NCBI GenBank assembly: GCA_015179045.1
Contig: WHUZ01000164.1
Span: 1-59,523, forward strand
Direction of reading: 5' to 3'
DNA: 59,523 nucleotides
Source of the DNA: Kalaharituber pfeilii
Taxonomy: Eukaryota > Ascomycota > Pezizomycetes > Pezizales > Pezizaceae
Of this stretch, positions 30,863-41,449 are shown piece by piece (the stretch's first letter is position 1; each line of letters starts with the position of its first letter). The translations under genes were made by a program, and so were the position numbers. Under the pieces are notes generated by a model that had not been told where the DNA came from, made no database searches, and saw only the letters and a program-made list of their open reading frames with translations.

Positions 30863-30919
30863 CTTTTTGTTTGTTTGATATCACTACTCACATCACGCCC
30901 TGAAGGGGAATGGCGTGGC
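30863..30919 (-). mobile_element. Possible diverged tail-A insertion
   Basis: The minus strand reads ACGCCATTCCCCTTCAGGGC, then GTGATGTGAGTAGTGATATC and an A/C-rich tract. It keeps the GCC...GGC inner pairing and the AGTAGTGATAT end, but the outer stem differs and no TSD is visible. Confidence 0.4.
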
Positions 30920-31465
30920 AGCCTAGCCAATGGCGGAACATTAATGGAGCTGATGCATCTCTGGGAATTTGCTATGCAGCCCTCCACGTTTGGTTATTAT
31001 TGATGCAGCAGGGATTGCTAGAATTAGACCCACGGCCTGCGGCTTTGGGATATTGAACTCATGCGATGGGGGTCCCAATAGCAACAAAAACATTCCATTA
31101 TTTGCATTTGTGCTGGCAGTGGAAAACCAGCTGAGCCACCAACTGCGTTAAACGGACACCACCCTTGCGCACACAAAGTACGTTTATCTTTTACGCACTT
31201 CTAATCTGCGGCAAATATTGGTAATTTATACTTAATTGTCACCAACAGCAACGACTGTCCGACGCTCGTATATTTCTTCAACGGATCCTCAGCCCTTGTG
31301 AGACCTGTATCAAGGAAGCTTCCTTCTGTACCCGTCGTTTGCTAAGGTAAAGAATCCTTCAAGGTTGAACTAGTTTTATCCTGCTCATACCATACCCTTT
31401 GCTAACATAATCGTTGACCAGCCTGCATCTGAAAATCCGCTATCAACTCCTACTGCGTCTTCACG

Positions 31466-33688
31466 ATGGACGTTTTCACAGACCCCGCTCCGGAAACGTA
31501 CCTCAAATGGAAAAAATTTACGATGCCCGACGATCATGGTGGGAAAACTGCCATCGCCATGTCCACCCGTTCGGCGGGATTGTTTACCGCGCTCTACACC
31601 TTCTTAATTGTAGGCATATTCACCATTGGCTGGAACGTCCTGATCTCCATCATTCTGCTTCTTTTCACCCCCAAAACCATGACTCGTACCACATACATCG
31701 CAGTTGTGGCAGCGTGGAATGCAAATGAGCCTATACAGGCATCATTCTTGATGCTTAGACACACGCTCCACGTTCTTTCGGGGGCAATACAGAAGTCCTA
31801 TCCCGGCGAGCTCACCTGGAAAGCGTTCTGGTTTGACCTTCTCATATTGATGACAGCCTTGGGTACTTTCGCCGGCAGCTTTACTCTCGGGCTGATTTTC
31901 CCGGATCTTCTCGTCATCGGGTCTGCCGCTCCAGCCAATGAGCGAATAGTATATTACCCACGCTATGAAAACACTTCGACGGTTCTGGCAAGAGTTCGGA
32001 AGCTTAAATATAGCAGCATGGGAGCATTGCGCGCAGTGGGCAGCATTGAGGGCTCTGAAGTCACACTTAGGACGCGGGTGAATGTCGACCGAACAGCAAC
32101 TCCTGGTCACAAATCTGAAACTCGATACACCATCCATTACGACTACAATGTAACTGGCGTTGACATGGGGCTACAGAACCTCGGCAAGCTTGCGGTTCAA
32201 GTCCGAGGAACATGCGACTTTCAAGATGACTGGTATGAGGACAAGTTCACCAAACTAAACAGCACTCGAGTGTTTGAGCGATACAACTTGTGGCCAGACG
32301 TTGAATCATTTCCTGACCTTCATGTTAGCAACAGGAAGAAAGACGGAGTGGAACTCAATTATGGCTTGCCACATGCCCTTTTTAAGCCGGTGCAGTACAA
32401 GTCGGATTTGCTGAACCAGGAAACCGGAAGGAGCTTTTACATTATTATCCCAGCCACAGCTGGCAGGGCTGCTACAGGCCAATCCACGGATGCATGGTAT
32501 GCTACCGAAGAGGACCCAGATGCTGCACCAAATCAATTCCAATTCAAAGTTAAGACAGGTCGCCCACCTCTCAGGTGTCAGCAGAATGACACCTGGTCTT
32601 ACGGTAGCTGGAAGGGTACGATGAAGGGCCTGTTCAGTGGTGAAGCTGATAGCCCACACATCAACATTCTGCCCGCCATCAAAACAATATTAATGTCAGA
32701 GTTTTCGTTCCCGATGGTAGTGAATATTGGGCAGTCCCTTACCGCCGGGGCGCTGAAATCGGCCACTCGTATGTTGCAGGGAGATAACGCAATTGAAATT
32801 GATGCTGCGGCAGCTTATGAGGATATGGAACGCTTTGTGCTTGCGGCATTCGTTGCTACACGAGATATTTTCCGTGATGCTGCAATGGGTGGTTTGGCGT
32901 TGGGGAAGCAAGGTGTGGACAATGTGCTGGATGCCCCAGACGGAACGAAGATTGCGGGCACCGGAGATTTCGTTTTGGTCAGCAGTACGGTGGCGTCGCT
33001 GCGGCTTGGATATATCATCGCAATTCCGACAATTCTAGTTGGCTTAGCACTTCTCAGCAGCTTGTTTAAGATTGGAAGGCGAGTGGCTAATTTCAACACT
33101 AACCCAGGGAGATTCAGGCGATTTATAATGCTTGTTACCGGCTTGCAGGCCACCCAACTTTACCGAATGGTTGACCAAATACTGGCCGCTGTGGAAACTC
33201 TTGACGGAGATGAGAACTCGACCAAGGAACAGTACCCGCAAGTAAAACAGGCGCACTGGAGGAATCAGACAGGGTTAACTCCGTTTGTTGTTCCGATCTC
33301 AGGCCCCGGAGATGGAAGTTCTGAAGTTGTCCTGCCCCAAATGCGGGTGACAAATACAGCGTTGACAAGGTTGGGTAACGCAAAGGCAGACCCGGATACA
33401 ACGTTGGGTGACGCACAGACAGACCCGGAAAAGGGTAACCAGGTCAAAAAGAGTGCAGGCAGAGATTCTTATTTGATCCTGACGGCTACACCTCAGCAGC
33501 TCAACCAACATGCACAAACACCCGACAAAGAGCTGGTGACCTGGTCAAAACTTAAGCGGCAGACAGGAGCGGAAGAAGAAGCAAAGAAGACTACACATAT
33601 GGAAAGCAAGGATGCAGTAAAGACCACCGTGACAGAAACATCTGATCATACTGCGGCGGCGCCTTCATTGGATATAAGTAAGATTTGA
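31466..33688 (+). CDS. Multi-pass membrane protein of unknown function (740 aa)
   Basis: A single uninterrupted reading with a favourable start context (ACG before ATGG). Hydrophobic segments: about residues 37-67 (ALYTFLIVGIFTIGWNVLIS...LLLF), 120-150 (FWFDLLILMTALGTFAGSFT...), and 512-534 (LGYIIAIPTILVGLALLSSLF). Four N-glycosylation sequons (NTS, NVT, NST, NDT) fall between the second and third segments, placing that ~350-residue part outside the cytosol or in the lumen. The C-terminus (after about 540) is polar, with a short repeat (GNAKADPDTTLGDAQTDPEK) and Lys/Glu/Thr-rich tail, likely cytosolic. I do not recognise a named family; it may be a lineage-specific fungal membrane protein. 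The 5' side (30920-31465) has no other gene. Intact coding, no repeats inside: probably functional. Confidence 0.85.
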   Translation: MDVFTDPAPETYLKWKKFTMPDDHGGKTAIAMSTRSAGLFTALYTFLIVGIFTIGWNVLISIILLLFTPKTMTRTTYIAVVAAWNANEPIQASFLMLRHTLHVLSGAIQKSYPGELTWKAFWFDLLILMTALGTFAGSFTLGLIFPDLLVIGSAAPANERIVYYPRYENTSTVLARVRKLKYSSMGALRAVGSIEGSEVTLRTRVNVDRTATPGHKSETRYTIHYDYNVTGVDMGLQNLGKLAVQVRGTCDFQDDWYEDKFTKLNSTRVFERYNLWPDVESFPDLHVSNRKKDGVELNYGLPHALFKPVQYKSDLLNQETGRSFYIIIPATAGRAATGQSTDAWYATEEDPDAAPNQFQFKVKTGRPPLRCQQNDTWSYGSWKGTMKGLFSGEADSPHINILPAIKTILMSEFSFPMVVNIGQSLTAGALKSATRMLQGDNAIEIDAAAAYEDMERFVLAAFVATRDIFRDAAMGGLALGKQGVDNVLDAPDGTKIAGTGDFVLVSSTVASLRLGYIIAIPTILVGLALLSSLFKIGRRVANFNTNPGRFRRFIMLVTGLQATQLYRMVDQILAAVETLDGDENSTKEQYPQVKQAHWRNQTGLTPFVVPISGPGDGSSEVVLPQMRVTNTALTRLGNAKADPDTTLGDAQTDPEKGNQVKKSAGRDSYLILTATPQQLNQHAQTPDKELVTWSKLKRQTGAEEEAKKTTHMESKDAVKTTVTETSDHTAAAPSLDISKI

Positions 33689-33822
33689 AGAAGGAACTAT
33701 TAACAGACTGGTCATAGCAGCATCCTCCTGACGACTGGCTGAAATTATGTGGCCAAGCAGTCTCCACTCGCGGCAGAGCTTTTGCTATATTTTTCGTTAG
33801 TTCAATTTACTTTGAGGGTTGA

Positions 33823-33858
33823 TTTTTTTTTTTTTTTTATATCATTACTCGCATGCCG
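33823..33858 (-). mobile_element. Micro-insertion: last 20 nt of tail A plus poly(A)
   Basis: T16 plus the complement of CGGCATGCGAGTAATGATAT; perfect 12-bp TSD TTTGAGGGTTGA at 33811-33822 and 33859-33870. Lies about 130 bp after the stop codon of the membrane-protein gene, likely in its 3' UTR. Confidence 0.9.
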
Positions 33859-33870
33859 TTTGAGGGTTGA

Positions 33871-35208
33871 GGGAGCGTAAGGCAAATCTTGATATTCTTT
33901 TCGCTGAGCACCGTTGGAGTGATCGTGGGCCTTTTCTTGTTGCTAGCGTTCGGGCTTGCTTGGAAACTTGAGGGTACCTATATGATCATGGAAGTGAGAA
34001 ACTTTGGAGTTTGATATGCTGTTCGATTGGTCGCTAGGGAGAGTATTACGTGTACTTAGTTAAATGGAAAATATGTGTGTCAATTAAGTGCAAGTAGGAT
34101 TTTGCGTTTGAATTAGTGTATGCAACGGGTCGGAGCGCAGGGTCGATTAAAGAACCGACCCGCAGAGCCCCACTGGCAGGGGTACCTTTCAGGTTCACAC
34201 CGAACACTTTTCTGCAGAAGCCTGTTTTTGCGAACGTACCTTCAGGTACTATGTCGTGTATTGTAATAATCGTATATAGTACTTCAGTACTAGGGTGGGT
34301 GCGAGGCTAGCAAGGGAAAGTATAGGTGTAGCGGTACAGGATAAGGTCTAGTGAGTATTGGAGCCATAAAGTCCGCATGAAGTACCTGCGCATTTCATAC
34401 CAGTTCCACAATCATCCATAATTTTTCACCGCTACAGTTATCCTACCACTCATCTCAATATTTTATCACTGCTATTTATAATATAGCTGTATGCAAGCAC
34501 CTCTAGTACCAGATGAGGCTTCACACAATATTAGTTGGAATATCTAATATATACTTTGCAGTGTATAATACGAAGAGAAGAAGGTTGTTGATTGTATGTG
34601 CTACAGTACAGAAAGTCTGTATATGTGATATTGCCTCACGTGTTGCCCTTATCTCCACGTGCCTTCCATGCCAAGCTTGCCTTTTACCTATTCCGTCGCC
34701 GGCACCACATCCGACCGACCTTGACCTATCAACCTCAACCCTCAACCTCAACCTCAACCTCAACGACCAAAGACAAGGCGAACCACAGCGAGACCTCGGA
34801 CATCACAGCGATATAGCAGAAACAAAGTGAAAAAGAACAAGTGAAACAGACAAAAACAGCAACAACTTTCTGCAAGATCAAAAAAGACCTCGTCGCTACT
34901 CCGCTCAAAGACGTCAAAGTGACTGGATGAGATGACCCTTCCACAATAACTTCCGAAAACACAAGAAACTGACAGGAGATTAACAGAAGTGCGAAATGTC
35001 AAAGAAATGGACCAAATCCGCCGATTTCAATATCATTTTCCACCCCCCCTTGAAAAAAAAGCGGGCCCATCGCAAAAAAGGAAAGAAGCAGATTATCAAG
35101 CAAGCGAAGTAAGGAAAAGACAGGGAAACGAACAAACGAAATTAAGCGAATGTGCAAACGGCTCAATACAACCGAGGTCTATACCTACCAACCTGCGTAC
35201 ATATCAAC
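33871..35208. other. No gene seen; (CTCAAC)n at 34731-34764
   Basis: No supported gene. A short CTCAAC microsatellite and a GGGTCGG/CCGACCC hairpin at about 34126-34162 (possibly incidental) are the only structures. Part of this stretch could be the remnant LTR of the gypsy element to the right, but no matching second LTR was found. Confidence 0.5.
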
Positions 35209-35217
35209 ATCTCAACT

Positions 35218-36365
35218 CAGTGTTCCCAACGGGCCGGCCAGGCCAGGCCAAGGGTATGGCCTGGCCGGCCTGGGCCATAGAAATCTAGGCCTGGGCCGGC
35301 CTGAAACATTCAGGCCGGCCGTGAGGTCCGCCCGCGCCGGTCCAGGCGGCCTGAATGTTTCAGGCCGGCCCAGGCCGCCCAGGCCGGTCCAGGCCATTCA
35401 GGCCATTCAGGCCATTCAGGCCATTCAGGCCATTCAGGCCATTCAGGCCATTCAGGCCGGTCCAGGCCATTGAGGCCATTCAGGCTACAGTGTGAGTTAA
35501 GTTTTTTTTTTTTTTTTTTTTTTTTTTATTTCACGTGACCCCGCTTGTAGCTGTTCGCCATGGCAGGGCAGTGAGTTAAGTTATACAGTAGCTATATACA
35601 GAACGTACTCTAAATTCTACTCTAATGTTTAGGATTTTGCTTGCTGATTTTACACCGCCAGTATCGCTTTCCATTAGCCATGCACAGCTTCACCATACTG
35701 TCAAATCCAACTTTGTCGCACCAGATTTTTGTAACCCAAATTCCAGAAGACTCGATATCGGCATCAGATGGGACTGCAGGGAATCGTCGATGCAAGATCA
35801 AAACTTGAACTGCACTATGGAGAGTGAAAATAGTAGAATACTAAAGGAATCATCATCGCCAGTACCGGTGGTTGGAATGTCTGTCTCCCTGCAATACTAA
35901 TAAGAAATTAGTATATAGTCAAGCGATACAAAAAAAAATTACTTACCTGAATACCTGCGAAAAGCGCTGCTCAATAAAAAAAAGTCTAGATAGTTATCCG
36001 AAAATATTGGAAGGTTCATATTAAACCCGTGTCCAAGTAACCTGAAGGTGGCCCCTGAAATAGCCTCATAACCAGCCCTCCTGCCCCTAAAATTGCTTAA
36101 ACGGCCTGAATGGCCTGGACCGGCCTGGACCAGCCTGGGCGGCCTGGGCGGCCTGGACCGGCCTGGACCAGCCTGGGCGGCCTGGGCGGCCTGGACCGGC
36201 CTGGACCAGCCTGGGCGGCCTGGACGGCCTGGACCGGCCTGGGCGGCCTGGGCCATCTGGAACCTTGGCCTGGCCGGCCTGGGCTGTTTCAGGCCTGCCA
36301 AGCCAGGCCGCCAAGCCGGCCGGCCCAGGCGGCCTGGTCGGCGGCCTGGCCGGTTGGGAACACTG
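35218..36365 (-). mobile_element. hAT-like element, copy 2 (1148 bp with a nested tail)
   Basis: The ends CAGTGTTCCCAAC / GTTGGGAACACTG match copy 1. The flanks are a 9-bp direct repeat ATCTCAACT (35209-35217, 36366-36374), one longer than the 8 bp normal for hAT. Subterminal repeats have expanded: (GGCCATTCA)n at about 35393-35460 and GGCCTGGACCGGCCTGG(A/G)CC blocks at 36106-36255. The transposase N-terminal remnant is on the minus strand near 35625-35810. It probably landed in the 3' region of the gypsy remnant. Confidence 0.9.
35504..35570 (-). mobile_element. Tail-only insertion, tail B, inside the hAT element
   Basis: Reads TGCCCTGCCATGGCGAACAG... to ACGTGAAAT and poly(A) on the minus strand; perfect 12-bp TSD GTGAGTTAAGTT at 35492-35503 and 35571-35582. 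The 5' end is one nucleotide from that of the copies at 28176 and 53747. Confidence 0.9.
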
Positions 36366-36405
36366 ATCTCAACTTCTCAAGATCTTCACGCCCCCCCAAT
36401 GCGGT

Positions 36406-36981
36406 TCAGTCCCCCTCTGCATCCAACGCCTCAGAGTCATCATCTTTGACCTTGTCCACCCCCCTACGTGGATAGAACTTCTTGATTCGGTCTCTGGAGA
36501 TCACGGAATCCATGGGCGTGCCACCTAACTCTACGAGAAGGTAGGTTCCCCTGTCACGTTTAATTGACCTGATGTTGTAGGGCCCCATCCACCGATTTTC
36601 AAGCTTTCTGGACCACTGCTTGTCAAGCTGGCTATTGAACACGAGAACCAGGCCCCCGATTTGCAGCTCCTGCGCTCGCTCCTTGTGTTTGGCGTCGAAA
36701 AACCGCTTATTGTCCATCCGGCTTTTTCTCAGACTCTCCACAGCTGTTTTCAAGCGCTCCTCTGTTGCAACGTATACAATTGGCTCTCCATTAATCATTC
36801 TCATAGAGTCGTCTTCCTCGACTATAATATAACTAGCCTTGAACATCTTGGATTCTTTCTCTCGAAATTGCGCTGCGACCCATTCTCGTAACCATTTGAT
36901 TTTACCATCCTTTTCTATGGGCACTGTAACCCAGAGTGAGTCACCTACCCCTCTTGCCCAAGGTATAGAACTGGTCCTCAC
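36406..36981 (-). pseudogene. Ty3/gypsy integrase C-terminal fragment
   Basis: 192 residues containing NKRFFDAKHKERAQELQIGG, LVLVFNSQLDK, KLENRWMGPYNIRSIKRDRG and TYLLVELGGTP...ISRDRIKKFY, the C-terminal SH3-like DNA-binding part of fungal gypsy integrases with its GPY/F motif (MGPYNI). The catalytic DDE core and RT are absent, so this is a remnant. It lies only about 240 bp from the gag remnant, so most of pol has been deleted. Confidence 0.8.
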
Positions 36982-37221
36982 CGATGAACATCCACTCGCG
37001 CTAGAGCCTTCCTTAACTCTTCACAAGATTCCCCCCCATGCACGCCCCTATCCCAATAGCACTCTCGGCTATTAACTCTATTTGCTGTGGGCAGATAATC
37101 ACGATTACCAATTGTGCGGGTGAATAATATGGCTTAGTAGTGGGCTGTAGGGCCTTTATCTATACGATTTGTTCTTCGATTCGCCGCTGTGCTTCCCCTT
37201 GATAAACCTTAAGCTCCTTCA

Positions 37222-38035
37222 TCATTTTCGAAATTTCATCGACTTCCTTGTCCTTACCAACGTCCCAGAAGTTGCCTTACTAGTTTCAGACTGCGAATGT
37301 GGTTGCGGTTGCGGCTGAAGATACATTCTGGAACCGTTCTGAGCTTCATTTGCGGCCAGCCATTTAATCTTCCACAACTTCTTCATCTGCGAGTCATCTT
37401 TGATGCATAACCCCAGTGTCTCCTTTTTCAATGTTGCTCAAATCTGCTTCGTTGTAGTCGTATCCTCTATATCGATTTCATACTTCTTACATGACTTATC
37501 ACCTAGCTTATTGGAAAATGCCTGCAGGAAGAGAATGACTCGGGTATGCTCATTGATAATTCCTTTCGCAACCAGCTGATCTGCCCTCTCTGCAGAATCA
37601 AAGATAAAAGATCGGAATTGCGAAGGCATTGGGTCTAAGGTGTCATACATTGTACGAGCGATTGATTGGAGATATGCTTTAGTATACTTGCACTGTTCTA
37701 TATCATCGTCCTTAAGTTCCTCAAGGAACTCACCCTGGAACTCGTTCCAGCTGGTAATTTGCTTGAGGTGACTCATAGTTTTGATATATTTGCTAACAAT
37801 CTTGTCGTAGTATAGCGGGAGCTTTTTTATGTGGTATTCGTCAGTCCAATCAACAGTCAGATCCTCCCAGGTCATTAGAAAGTCCGTTGCGTTATTGCTA
37901 TCAAAGCGTGGGGCACCAGGCTGGTGTGGAAGCGGGAAGAAATGGGTTGCAGGTGCGTGAGTAACAGTGGGTTGAGCTGTCTGAACTGACCCTTGCGAAA
38001 CGAAAGCGCTCTCAACCATAATCATGAGCCATAGT
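37222..38035 (-). pseudogene. Ty3/gypsy gag fragment
   Basis: From 38025 the reading contains PGAPRFDSNNATDFLMTWED, YYDKIVSKYIKTMSHLKQIT, WNEFQGEFLEELKDDDIEQ and a helix-rich continuation, typical of the capsid region of fungal gypsy gag. The frame changes near 37435 (KKLWKIKWLAANEAQNGSRM follows). A CCHC knuckle was not seen. With the integrase piece it outlines one heavily deleted minus-strand element without recognisable LTRs. Confidence 0.7.
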
Positions 38036-38199
38036 TGCTATTGCCTTCTCAAGTGCTTGGATAGATAAATGAAGTTGCTGAGTCCAATAATCGACTACTG
38101 ATAAACGGCCCTTTCTCCTGTTGGATATGGGACGTGCTAAGTATCGTTTCGAGCGAAGATGAGGGCGATCGGTGCGAGAGTACGGTGTGTGGAAATGCG

Positions 38200-38275
38200 A
38201 GGCAGTGTGAGGTTGTGGTGCGGTGCCAAGGTGCGGTGCGGTGCGAAGGTGCGGTGCGGTGCAAAGGTGCGAGGA
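38200..38275. repeat. GGTGCGGTGC short tandem repeat
   Basis: Units of AAGGTGCGGTGCGGTGC(G) repeat about three times with small changes. Confidence 0.7.
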
Positions 38276-38289
38276 CAAGAAAGAAGAAG

Positions 38290-38447
38290 AGGAATGTACG
38301 AGGAATGAAGGAAGAGCGGGCAGTGGCCCTTTGGGGGTCTGAAATTTGGTGGAGAGGCCAGAAACTGTGGAGAGAGGAATTTGAGAGATTGCAGTACCAG
38401 GCACTTCGCAAATGCACTGGTGCAGTCAGAGGGGCAGCAAGAGTAAA
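38290..38447 (+). pseudogene. LINE RT C-terminal fragment
   Basis: Reads ALWGSEIWWRGQKLWREEFE, RLQYQALRKCTGAVRGAARV, matching the thumb region of the LINE-B RT (MMWGSEIGWRGQKEWRRE). It is cut by the poly(T) of the next element. Confidence 0.8.
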
Positions 38448-39150
38448 GGTCTTTTTTTTTTTTTTTTTTTTTTTAATTATCACGTAACCCCGCTTGCAGC
38501 TGTTCGCCATGGCAGGGTCCCTGGACGGAAGTCCTTATGGCCCGGAGACAGACACCTATGCAACTACCTTCATAAACGTCCCCTCTATAACTAGAACAAA
38601 AACAACCCTGTTTTGTGCAATCAAAACCTCCCACCCTTACCGTGACACGGTTAAGATACACATGCACCCGGCGAATCTGGTGAAGAAACCTTCTGTTGGC
38701 TCGAAGTTTGGTCTTTTCATTTGGTCTTCTATACAAGAATGTATGTGTTGTATGACGTCTCCCATTGCATCAAGCATGCCGGACATATTGACTCCGCCGA
38801 GCCCTTCGCTGATAGACTTTGCACTGGGGCCTCGGACAGGTGCTCTTGGCAAGCACTGTTTTGGCACCTGCATTTGTGTTTTTTGGTGCTGGGCTGCCCA
38901 GTGCCATGAATCTATTGGTTCGATCGATGGTGGGGTGCCAAGAAGACAGGGGCTGAGGTGTGCTGGCAATGGAGCGGGAGCTGAAAAGATTCCTCAAAAC
39001 TTCACTCCAAGGGGGAAACTTGAGGACTTGGATATTTTGGAATAAAAATTAGATCAAAAGACTCAGCGGGCTGAGAGCTTTCGATCTGTGTAGGTTTTGC
39101 TGTGGGAGGCATTGTGGTTGCGGAGTCCCTTCCAAACGCTCGTCCTGTCG
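38448..39150 (-). mobile_element. Tail-B half-LINE with an internal deletion
   Basis: Minus-strand order: 5' end GTCAGCGACACCCACTTCGA (near 39160), both 5'-UTR hairpins, ORF1 start (TIDRTNRFMALGSPAPKNT, GGVNMSGMLDAMGDVIQHIH, QMKRPNFEPTEGFF). The sequence then jumps directly to the 3' UTR, tail B and poly(T) at 38448. The RRM-like domain is deleted and the ORF is frameshifted. No TSD could be matched. Confidence 0.8.
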
Positions 39151-39162
39151 AAGTGGGTGTCG

Positions 39163-39900
39163 CTGACGGGGGTGGGCCTGTGGAAGCGCAAGGCCACCTC
39201 AATCTACCTAGGCACCAAGTCGCCCGTGAATGATGCAGAGCTGGTAGCAATAGCGAAAACCCCGGAGGACGGCGACAAGGAGCTACTCCTGGTCACAGAC
39301 TCTAGAGTGGCGATCCAGAAGCTCAAATCCATTGCCGAAGGTCGCCCGACATCCGGAGGAGCAGCACATCTCCACCAGGAAGGCCTGGGTGGACAGAGCT
39401 TCACAAGGTGGAAGGAATGTGGCTGTAATATGGGTGAAAGGACACAAAGGCCTAGAGGGCAATGAGAAAGCGGACAGGGTGGCGACGGTCGGGGCCCTCT
39501 TGCCATATCAGGGCGAAGTCATCACAGAAGCCGGCATGCACATGGAGGGCAAAGAGCAGTGAGTGGAAGATAGGGACAGGTTGGAACTAGACTATCAGAC
39601 CGCTGCAGTGACTATGGGAGCACACAGCCACGATTGCAGGCTTACTCGAGGTCAGGGCCTGGATGTTCATAGTAGGGAAGGCAGAGAGCCCAGAGTGCCG
39701 GTGGTGCGGAGAGGGGGAAGAATCAATGGAGCACATCTGGCAAAAGTGCAGAGTCTGGAGGAAGAAATCGCCGGGGGGCCAGGAGGCCATGAGAGAACCT
39801 CCGGAGGCGAATGGTGACGACACAGACTCACTGCTGACGATGCTAGAATGGGCGGGGCGGTAGTATTGTAGACGATGCGAGAGTGGGCGGGGCGGTGACA
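39163..39900 (+). pseudogene. LINE-A ORF2 C-terminal part: RNase H to end
   Basis: In successive frames: GVGLWKRKATSIYLGTKSPV, NDAELVAI, LLLVTDSRVAIQKL, VIWVKGHKGLEGNEKADRVA, GEVITEAG, then CRWCGEGEESMEHIWQKC and LLTMLEWAGR (stop at 39863). At least three frameshifts. The last 28 bp (ACGATGCTAGAATGGGCGGG) is followed by an imperfect second copy at 39872-39895. No tail follows because another LINE was inserted just downstream. Confidence 0.8.
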
Positions 39901-40025
39901 TTTTTTTCCTTTTCTGTTTCGCGGAGCAATTTGAAACATCGTTTTCCCGCCCCTGCGGCCACATGTAGCGCGTCTTCTCTGCACATGACGTGACTTCACG
40001 ATCCTTACTGATCGGTGACATGAGC

Positions 40026-40715
40026 CTTTTTTTTTGTGTGTGTCACGTAGCCGCGCTTGAAGTTGTTCGCCATGGCAGGGCCCCTGGCTCTAAGACCCTT
40101 GATGCTCGGAGGCAAGCATACTTATCTACCTATTCTTCCGCCGCCTAATCTACATACGAAACTCCCACCCCCTCCCCCGCCGCCCTCCACGTGGCAATGA
40201 AAAATAGCTACGTCGTTCCTCCGCCGCCAGCTCTACAAACGAAACTTTCGTCCCCTCCCCTCCCCTCCCTAACTCCCGATCATTTCCGAACATTGCGCCG
40301 AAGGAAAACCCCTCCTCCCCCTATGCCTTGAGTGAGTGGAACAGTTGTTCCAGGATATCCACCTCCTCCCCGTTTTCCTGCTGCTCCACGCACTTCTTCT
40401 TTTCGAAATCCTTTCACTCCCCCCGCCCCTCCGGGTACACAACTCTCTCACACCTGAACGCCAGGTGGTCCGCCATTTGCCTGGGCGCGAGAATGGCCAA
40501 AAGAGAAAGAAACGATACGAGAACCCAGGGCCAGAACAGGGGAGGATGAACTGCTACGCATGCTGACGTGGGCGGAGGGGAAGTAAGGGGAAGGACTTTC
40601 ATGGTTATCAGTATCATTATTATTGTAATCACTACTGTTATTTCCTACGTCTATGTCATTATCATTTTGTACGTAATCTCGCCATAGCCCCCGGGGCGGC
40701 ACGCGAGTACAGATA

Positions 40716-40746
<31 letters not shown>

Positions 40747-41242
40747 TATTGCCTTTCGCCGCATCCGCACACCGCCCCTTCCGCCGCCTTACCGATCCTC
40801 ACATCCCACTCCTTCGTCAGACCCTTCCCCATTCTTAGTCTTGAAAAAGTGGTGGCCGCACCCCTGGCCCACCTCATCACCGCTCCGCCTCCGAAACCCG
40901 GCTCCCTTCTTTCGGCTGCTCGCACTTGTTTCCACTGTTGCCGCAGCCCCCCTCCGTCACTATGGATTTCCCAATTCCATCCGCCGCCTTCTTCGCCTCC
41001 GCGTCCGCCGCCTCAGTGCCGTCGATCCCAATGTGGGCTTTCACCCACATCAGTTGACGTCCCCTCCTCTTTTCTTTCTCTCCGCAATCTGATCTAATAC
41101 CCCCCTTCGCTCCCCGGTTCTGGCCCTACCCCTGGTTCCTGCCTTCTTCCGCAATTGCGGCCTGTGAATCCGTTAGGATTACCACGGTTGCCGACCCGGT
41201 ATCGCCTTTTCCAGTCCCATCCTCATCCCGCCCACTTCCCCA
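40026..41242 (-). mobile_element. 5'-truncated LINE-B with nested LINE-A
   Basis: Perfect 12-bp TSD GGTGACATGAGC at 40014-40025 and 41243-41254. The minus strand reads RNase H pieces (VVILTDSQAAIAEEG), the C-terminus (MRWARGAATTFSRLRMGKGL, CGCGERQ, then DHLAFRCERV), a 3' UTR and tail B. The CGERQ/ADHLAFRC zinc-knuckle block is split by the insertion at 40483-40744. Several stops mark it as dead. Confidence 0.85.
40483..40744 (+). mobile_element. Nested 5'-truncated LINE-A
   Basis: Reads REPRARTGEDELLRMLTWAE then GK and stop (LINE-A ORF2 end), an AT-rich 3' UTR and tail A (CTCGCC...GCGAG). Flanks ATTTGCCT and ATATTGCCT are a probable imperfect TSD. Confidence 0.75.
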
Positions 41243-41449
41243 GGTGACATGAGCTTCTATAGAGCTCAAGGGGGGGCCACCGCAGAAAACAGTTCGCACC
41301 AGTTACTCCATAGCTACCAGCACCTACAACCCCACCATTATTACCACCAGACCAGTCAATATCACCACATGCTCACCTACCACTAAACTTCAACTCCTCA
41401 GCCAAGGAATGGACAGCCCAACTCTAGAAGGCATCTCCATCTTTGGTTT

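Noticed and set aside
33880..34015. Hydrophobic plus-strand reading VIVGLFLLLAFGLAWKLEG as a small membrane protein
   Set aside because: No in-frame start close by and only about 40 codons; may be 3' UTR or an old exon.
34600..38200. LTRs for the Ty3/gypsy remnant
   Set aside because: No pair of long direct repeats flanks the gag and integrase pieces; the hAT and LINE insertions have probably destroyed them.
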